Shown here piece by piece: positions 15,501-17,247 of a stretch of 17,247 nucleotides of DNA; the first letter of the stretch is position 1; each line of letters begins with the position of its first letter. Under the pieces are notes generated by a model, which saw only the letters and a list, made by a program, of their open reading frames with translations, had not been told where the DNA came from and did not search any database. A program made the translations under genes and the position numbers. The stretch comes from Candidatus Poseidoniaceae archaeon (GTDB lineage Archaea; Thermoplasmatota; Poseidoniia; Poseidoniales; Poseidoniaceae): assembly GCA_022424925.1 (NCBI GenBank), contig JAKMGM010000012.1, forward strand, positions 1 through 17,247, given 5' to 3'.

Positions 15501-16339
15501 GCGATAAAATTACGCTTCAATACGACTGGGATAGCGACCTCATCGACAGCGACCTCGACGGCCAAATGACAGGAGAAGTTGATTACAGCGGCGTAGAATA
15601 CACCATTACGAATCTCGACCCAGGCCAGTGGACGTTCACGTTAACCGTTACCGACGATGATGGAGAGACCTCAACATCAACCATAACGCTCACCGTTACA
15701 GAACAGCCTGCTGATGGATTCATTGAAAGTGTAAGCGAAGCAATTGGCTCAGTGCCAACTGCTATCATCGGCATACTAGCCATCGTTGTTCTCGTACTTG
15801 CCACCTTCCTACTAATTACGCGCTCAAAGGAGGAAGAAACGAGTGAGAAGGCTTCTCCGTTCTCGGCTGTACCAACATTGGAACCAATGGCCGCTGCTGC
15901 ACCTCAACCGGCGTATACGGCACAACAGCCTGCGTATTCAGCACCGCCTGAACTGCAGTCTCCAAACACCATGTTCGCATCGCAACAACCCGAACTCTAC
16001 GCACCACAACCAGCAGCAATTGACCCATATGCTGCAGATTACAGCACGGCCTCTCCGGCTCAAACAAGCGATGCCCTCAATGCCTTAACGGCCTTATCTG
16101 AACCTGTAGCACAACAGCCAGCCCAACCCACAACGACTCAAGTACCTCAATCCGGCCCGGCATTACCTGCTACCGGTCTCCCACAAGGTTGGACGATGGA
16201 ACAATGGCAGCACTATGGCGAACAGTACTTGGCTGCTCAAATGGGCCAACACGCGCCAGCTCAGCCGACAACTACCAATACCCAAAGCGCATCTGCAAGC
16301 ACAGATATGTCAGCATTCCTTGATGACTTTGACCTCTGA
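12599..16339 (+). CDS. Large PKD-repeat surface protein B, single-pass with Q/P/A-rich tail and GWTxEQW motif
   Basis: A 1246-residue paralogue of surface protein A. A signal peptide (VVFALIFLMLAAPLSG) precedes the shared ectodomain with VPTWRIGDEWVY (about 48-59), GYNWYCPAVRYNAW and PGTR. A CARDB-like region (AQNRG near 462, NWTVPAD, NRSNND) follows, then five PKD-like repeats from NASASFDEDGG (567-577) to about residue 1035. Repeat 4 has Cys874...Cys893 around DADAMVDSNSDG, the same spacing as in protein A; repeat 5 has DWDSDLIDSDLDG. Many Asn-x-Ser/Thr sites suggest N-glycosylation. The membrane helix is ~1055-1075, followed by RSKEEE and a ~170-residue cytoplasmic tail. The tail is rich in Gln, Pro, Ala and Tyr, with GWTMEQWQHYGEQYL at 1197-1211 and an acidic end, MSAFLDDFDL. 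SepF-like protein starts 12 bp downstream, so co-expression is likely. The function is unknown. Confidence 0.87.
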   Translation: MNRFGPVVFALIFLMLAAPLSGMVSYHTNALSERNVQSAEGWNKEIDVPTWRIGDEWVYETKFDVAQLIAQANVSASLNTLTGDTTYTVEDILFVTLNGTQTLVYKLVIDGDFTSGNNGATLEGVTGRLNIGYEGEDLVRVRDLAVVNSEFTLDVRFRPFNLGFLEQDIGVITFDTFYSPAKEKFDFPLHTGDQWYMPFYSGTGVTGSSDYFDPTEFDTESPENNSWQITAEGIPTDGTENIEYTGCDDSFKVNEWNETGVSQGYNWYCPAVRYNAWMRVSNAAGFTIDWLLKSYSPADSYGVSASSTPGTRNIEVDVDLQFLATLPNSEQMVTATYATSPSGTPQGNTNMQIRYESTNLLASPTTDGSGVINYLLDISNGTDTTPSSDDFSSNGLIVWDPVNDIIGATTIVIDLNVVAIDLVAQSDSIIVTRTRGTDVATLNKAIGYGALPGDTLSFSIPAQNRGVLTSPATEIEVTTPDGASIRESVPAIPSYSEQRITVNWTVPADAAIGNQSLSFTVDPDELVTEDANRSNNDASVDIFIGRAPTALFTYEEGKYTFENIILNASASFDEDGGDVDCRFELESKPGLIEVLEAPNCVTQWNWSNDGDWMVKVIVFDEELDEDIIEMNVTVLNRAPYLNLSMLESIEVESQITLDATDSGDIDSVSPSGQQVSITWPNLNCQEGLTQPTCTFTPMGEGPVLITAVATDDDGATTTVNSTLDVLNVAPTLAYPELYLGGMNMTPNSAGVWELNEDEVALLRIIGDDTLSDRDDLNIEWIPSDIVENWSEVTKGPSSAVTLSWPESGLHTIQVTAYDDDGAQSMIRTALVNILNVPPTISGLGSSIPIFEDDNVTLSVDVFDTASDMDTLEVCWDADAMVDSNSDGNMVNDCEMQGLEMTMSWPTRGIRQITATVTDDDGAKALTSVNVSVQNLAPSAAITNSSNVFELMEGDNITLSGITSRETASDKITLQYDWDSDLIDSDLDGQMTGEVDYSGVEYTITNLDPGQWTFTLTVTDDDGETSTSTITLTVTEQPADGFIESVSEAIGSVPTAIIGILAIVVLVLATFLLITRSKEEETSEKASPFSAVPTLEPMAAAAPQPAYTAQQPAYSAPPELQSPNTMFASQQPELYAPQPAAIDPYAADYSTASPAQTSDALNALTALSEPVAQQPAQPTTTQVPQSGPALPATGLPQGWTMEQWQHYGEQYLAAQMGQHAPAQPTTTNTQSASASTDMSAFLDDFDL
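16175..16240 (+). other. C-terminal cytoplasmic motif of surface protein B (GLPxGWTxEQWxxYGxxYL)
   Basis: Encodes residues 1193-1214, GLPQGWTMEQW then QHYGEQYLAAQ, at the end of the Q/P/A-rich tail. It is near-identical to the motif of protein A and is followed by ~30 Thr/Ser-rich residues and an acidic terminus. Confidence 0.75.
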
Positions 16340-16351
16340 GCGTGGAAATAC

Positions 16352-16948
16352 ATGGCGAGTTTATGGCAGTTTTTTGGATTACCCAACCCCGATGCTCCGG
16401 CAGGCGAACCAAAGCCGCCAACCCGTGAAACTCCCCTTGAGCAACCAACGCCATCCCTACAATCGGCACCAAAACTTACAGTGACACCGAAAGAACCTGC
16501 CCAGCCGTCAGCGAAGCCAATGCTCACGTTACAAGATGAGGTTTCAGCACATGTCCTGCCCAAGTCACCTCCACCGAAATGGAAAGGCCCAGTGACTGCC
16601 GAAGGTGAAGCGTTTCATGACCTTGGCGCCCATGTGCGCGTCAAACGTTCCTTGCCGCGACGTGCATTGAGGTATGTTTCGCCGGATGCGATGAATCGAA
16701 TCCCAACACGTGAAATGGCACGACGTGTACAACAAGGCGACTCAGTAATTGTTGACTTACGAACGATGGTTCACATGGACACCCACCAAAATGTCTGTCG
16801 AAGGGAACTCCAGCACATGGGAAACGAAACGGGTATCGGGGTATTCGCACTTGATGCGGAAGACAAACTACTGCTTCTACCTGGAAAAGACGTCGTTGTG
16901 GACATAGGAAGACACGAACTCGGATTGCAATCGCTTCTGTCGGATTAA
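16352..16948 (+). CDS. sepF: SepF-like cell-division protein (FtsZ membrane tether)
   Basis: Protein of 198 residues. The N-terminus MASLWQFFGL is short and amphipathic, as in the membrane-targeting helix of SepF. Residues ~11-90 form a Pro-rich disordered linker. Residues ~93-187 resemble the SepF core: a basic VRVKRSLPRRALRYVSPDAMNRIPTREMARRVQQGDSV region whose end corresponds to the family's helix plus 'G-x-x-VIV-D/N-L' (QQGDSVIVDL, 128-136). A helix follows (THQNVCRRELQHMG), then strands IGVFALDAEDKLLLLPGKDVVVD, matching the closing strands of the fold. In archaea SepF anchors FtsZ to the membrane at midcell. The assignment rests on pattern likeness without a profile search, so an unrelated small alpha/beta protein remains possible. 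It starts 12 bp after surface protein B and overlaps the convergent Maf-like gene by 4 bp. Confidence 0.62.
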   Translation: MASLWQFFGLPNPDAPAGEPKPPTRETPLEQPTPSLQSAPKLTVTPKEPAQPSAKPMLTLQDEVSAHVLPKSPPPKWKGPVTAEGEAFHDLGAHVRVKRSLPRRALRYVSPDAMNRIPTREMARRVQQGDSVIVDLRTMVHMDTHQNVCRRELQHMGNETGIGVFALDAEDKLLLLPGKDVVVDIGRHELGLQSLLSD

Positions 16949-17247
16949 GACATTCCACCCGTGGAAAAAGACTGCAAAAGCGCCATTGCCTCACCGGCGA
17001 TTCCCAAAATGGTTGGTTCCTGTCCTTCAATGATTGATGCATGTTGGCCCATCGGCCCGGCAAAATCGTATCCACCTGCTTTTCCGACCCACGAATCGTT
17101 CAGGACCAGTTCGATCAAACGTTCATCAGAAATGGCTTCCAATTCTACGATTGAATGCTCAACAAAAAAACGCCATTGTTCGTGAACTTGAACCCCCGTC
17201 GCCGTCCAAACTTGGTGACGACGCCCGGACAGACGGTGAAGCATCAT
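16945..17247 (-). CDS. Maf-like nucleoside triphosphate pyrophosphatase, C-terminal part (truncated by window edge)
   Basis: The last 100 residues of a gene that begins beyond base 17247. The visible LHRLSGRRHQVWTATGV matches the Maf family's 'L-x-x-LSG-x-x-H-x-V-x-T' segment, and GKAGGYDFAGPMGQHASIIEGQEPTILGI matches its hallmark 'GKAGGYxxQGxxxxxIxxIxG...x-V-x-G-L' near the C-terminus. Maf proteins hydrolyse non-canonical or modified nucleoside triphosphates (dTTP/UTP or m7GTP subfamilies). They were named for an effect on septum formation in Bacillus. The ATG at the very edge encodes the MMLHRL residues inside the conserved region, so it is not the real start. The subfamily-deciding N-terminal residues are outside the window. 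The stop overlaps the sepF stop by 4 bp in convergent orientation. Confidence 0.88.
   Translation of the reverse strand: MMLHRLSGRRHQVWTATGVQVHEQWRFFVEHSIVELEAISDERLIELVLNDSWVGKAGGYDFAGPMGQHASIIEGQEPTILGIAGEAMALLQSFSTGGMS

Overview
The window looks like a chromosomal segment of a marine archaeon, most likely Marine Group II Euryarchaeota (Candidatus Poseidoniales). This is an inference from gene content. The segment carries an archaeal TATA-box-binding protein preceded by a TATA element, an archaeal-style mevalonate kinase, a SepF-like FtsZ tether, an EtfD/HdrD-like membrane Fe-S oxidoreductase, and very large single-pass surface proteins with PKD repeats. Composition is moderate in GC and coding density is very high, with many overlapping gene ends. 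No tRNA, rRNA, CRISPR, IS element or phage gene was seen.

Layout. 1-549 (+) is the 3' end of a surface protein with a Ser/Thr/Asp/Gly-rich stalk, one membrane helix and a short tail. 551-2041 (-) is cysS, tail to tail with it. 2102-3888 (+) is a translationally coupled pair: an extended short-chain dehydrogenase and a six-helix FRAG1/DRAM/Sfk1-like membrane protein. 3874-6884 (-) is a two-gene unit: the EtfD-like oxidoreductase followed by mutY. 6885-7028 is the divergent intergenic region. 7029-8225 (+) is mevalonate kinase and 8297-8911 (+) is tbp, with a TATA box placed for a leaderless transcript. 8962-12543 and 12599-16339 (+) are two tandem paralogous PKD surface proteins. 16352-16948 (+) is a SepF-like protein only 12 bp after the second paralogue. 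16945-17247 (-) is the C-terminal part of a Maf-family nucleotide pyrophosphatase running off the window.

How they fit together. The left and centre hold housekeeping functions: cysteine tRNA charging, oxidised-guanine repair, electron transfer from ETF to the quinone pool, isoprenoid lipid synthesis and basal transcription. The right third is the least explained part. Two ~1200-residue surface proteins share an unrecognised N-terminal ectodomain, a CARDB-like domain, five PKD-like repeats with probable Ca-binding loops, one membrane helix, a low-complexity cytoplasmic tail and a conserved 'GWTxEQWxxYGxxYL' motif near the C-terminus. A predicted membrane tether of the division ring lies directly downstream. 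The best candidate for an undescribed system here is an envelope-to-cytoplasm link built from these tails and possibly connected to SepF. That link is a hypothesis from gene order and architecture, not something the sequence proves.
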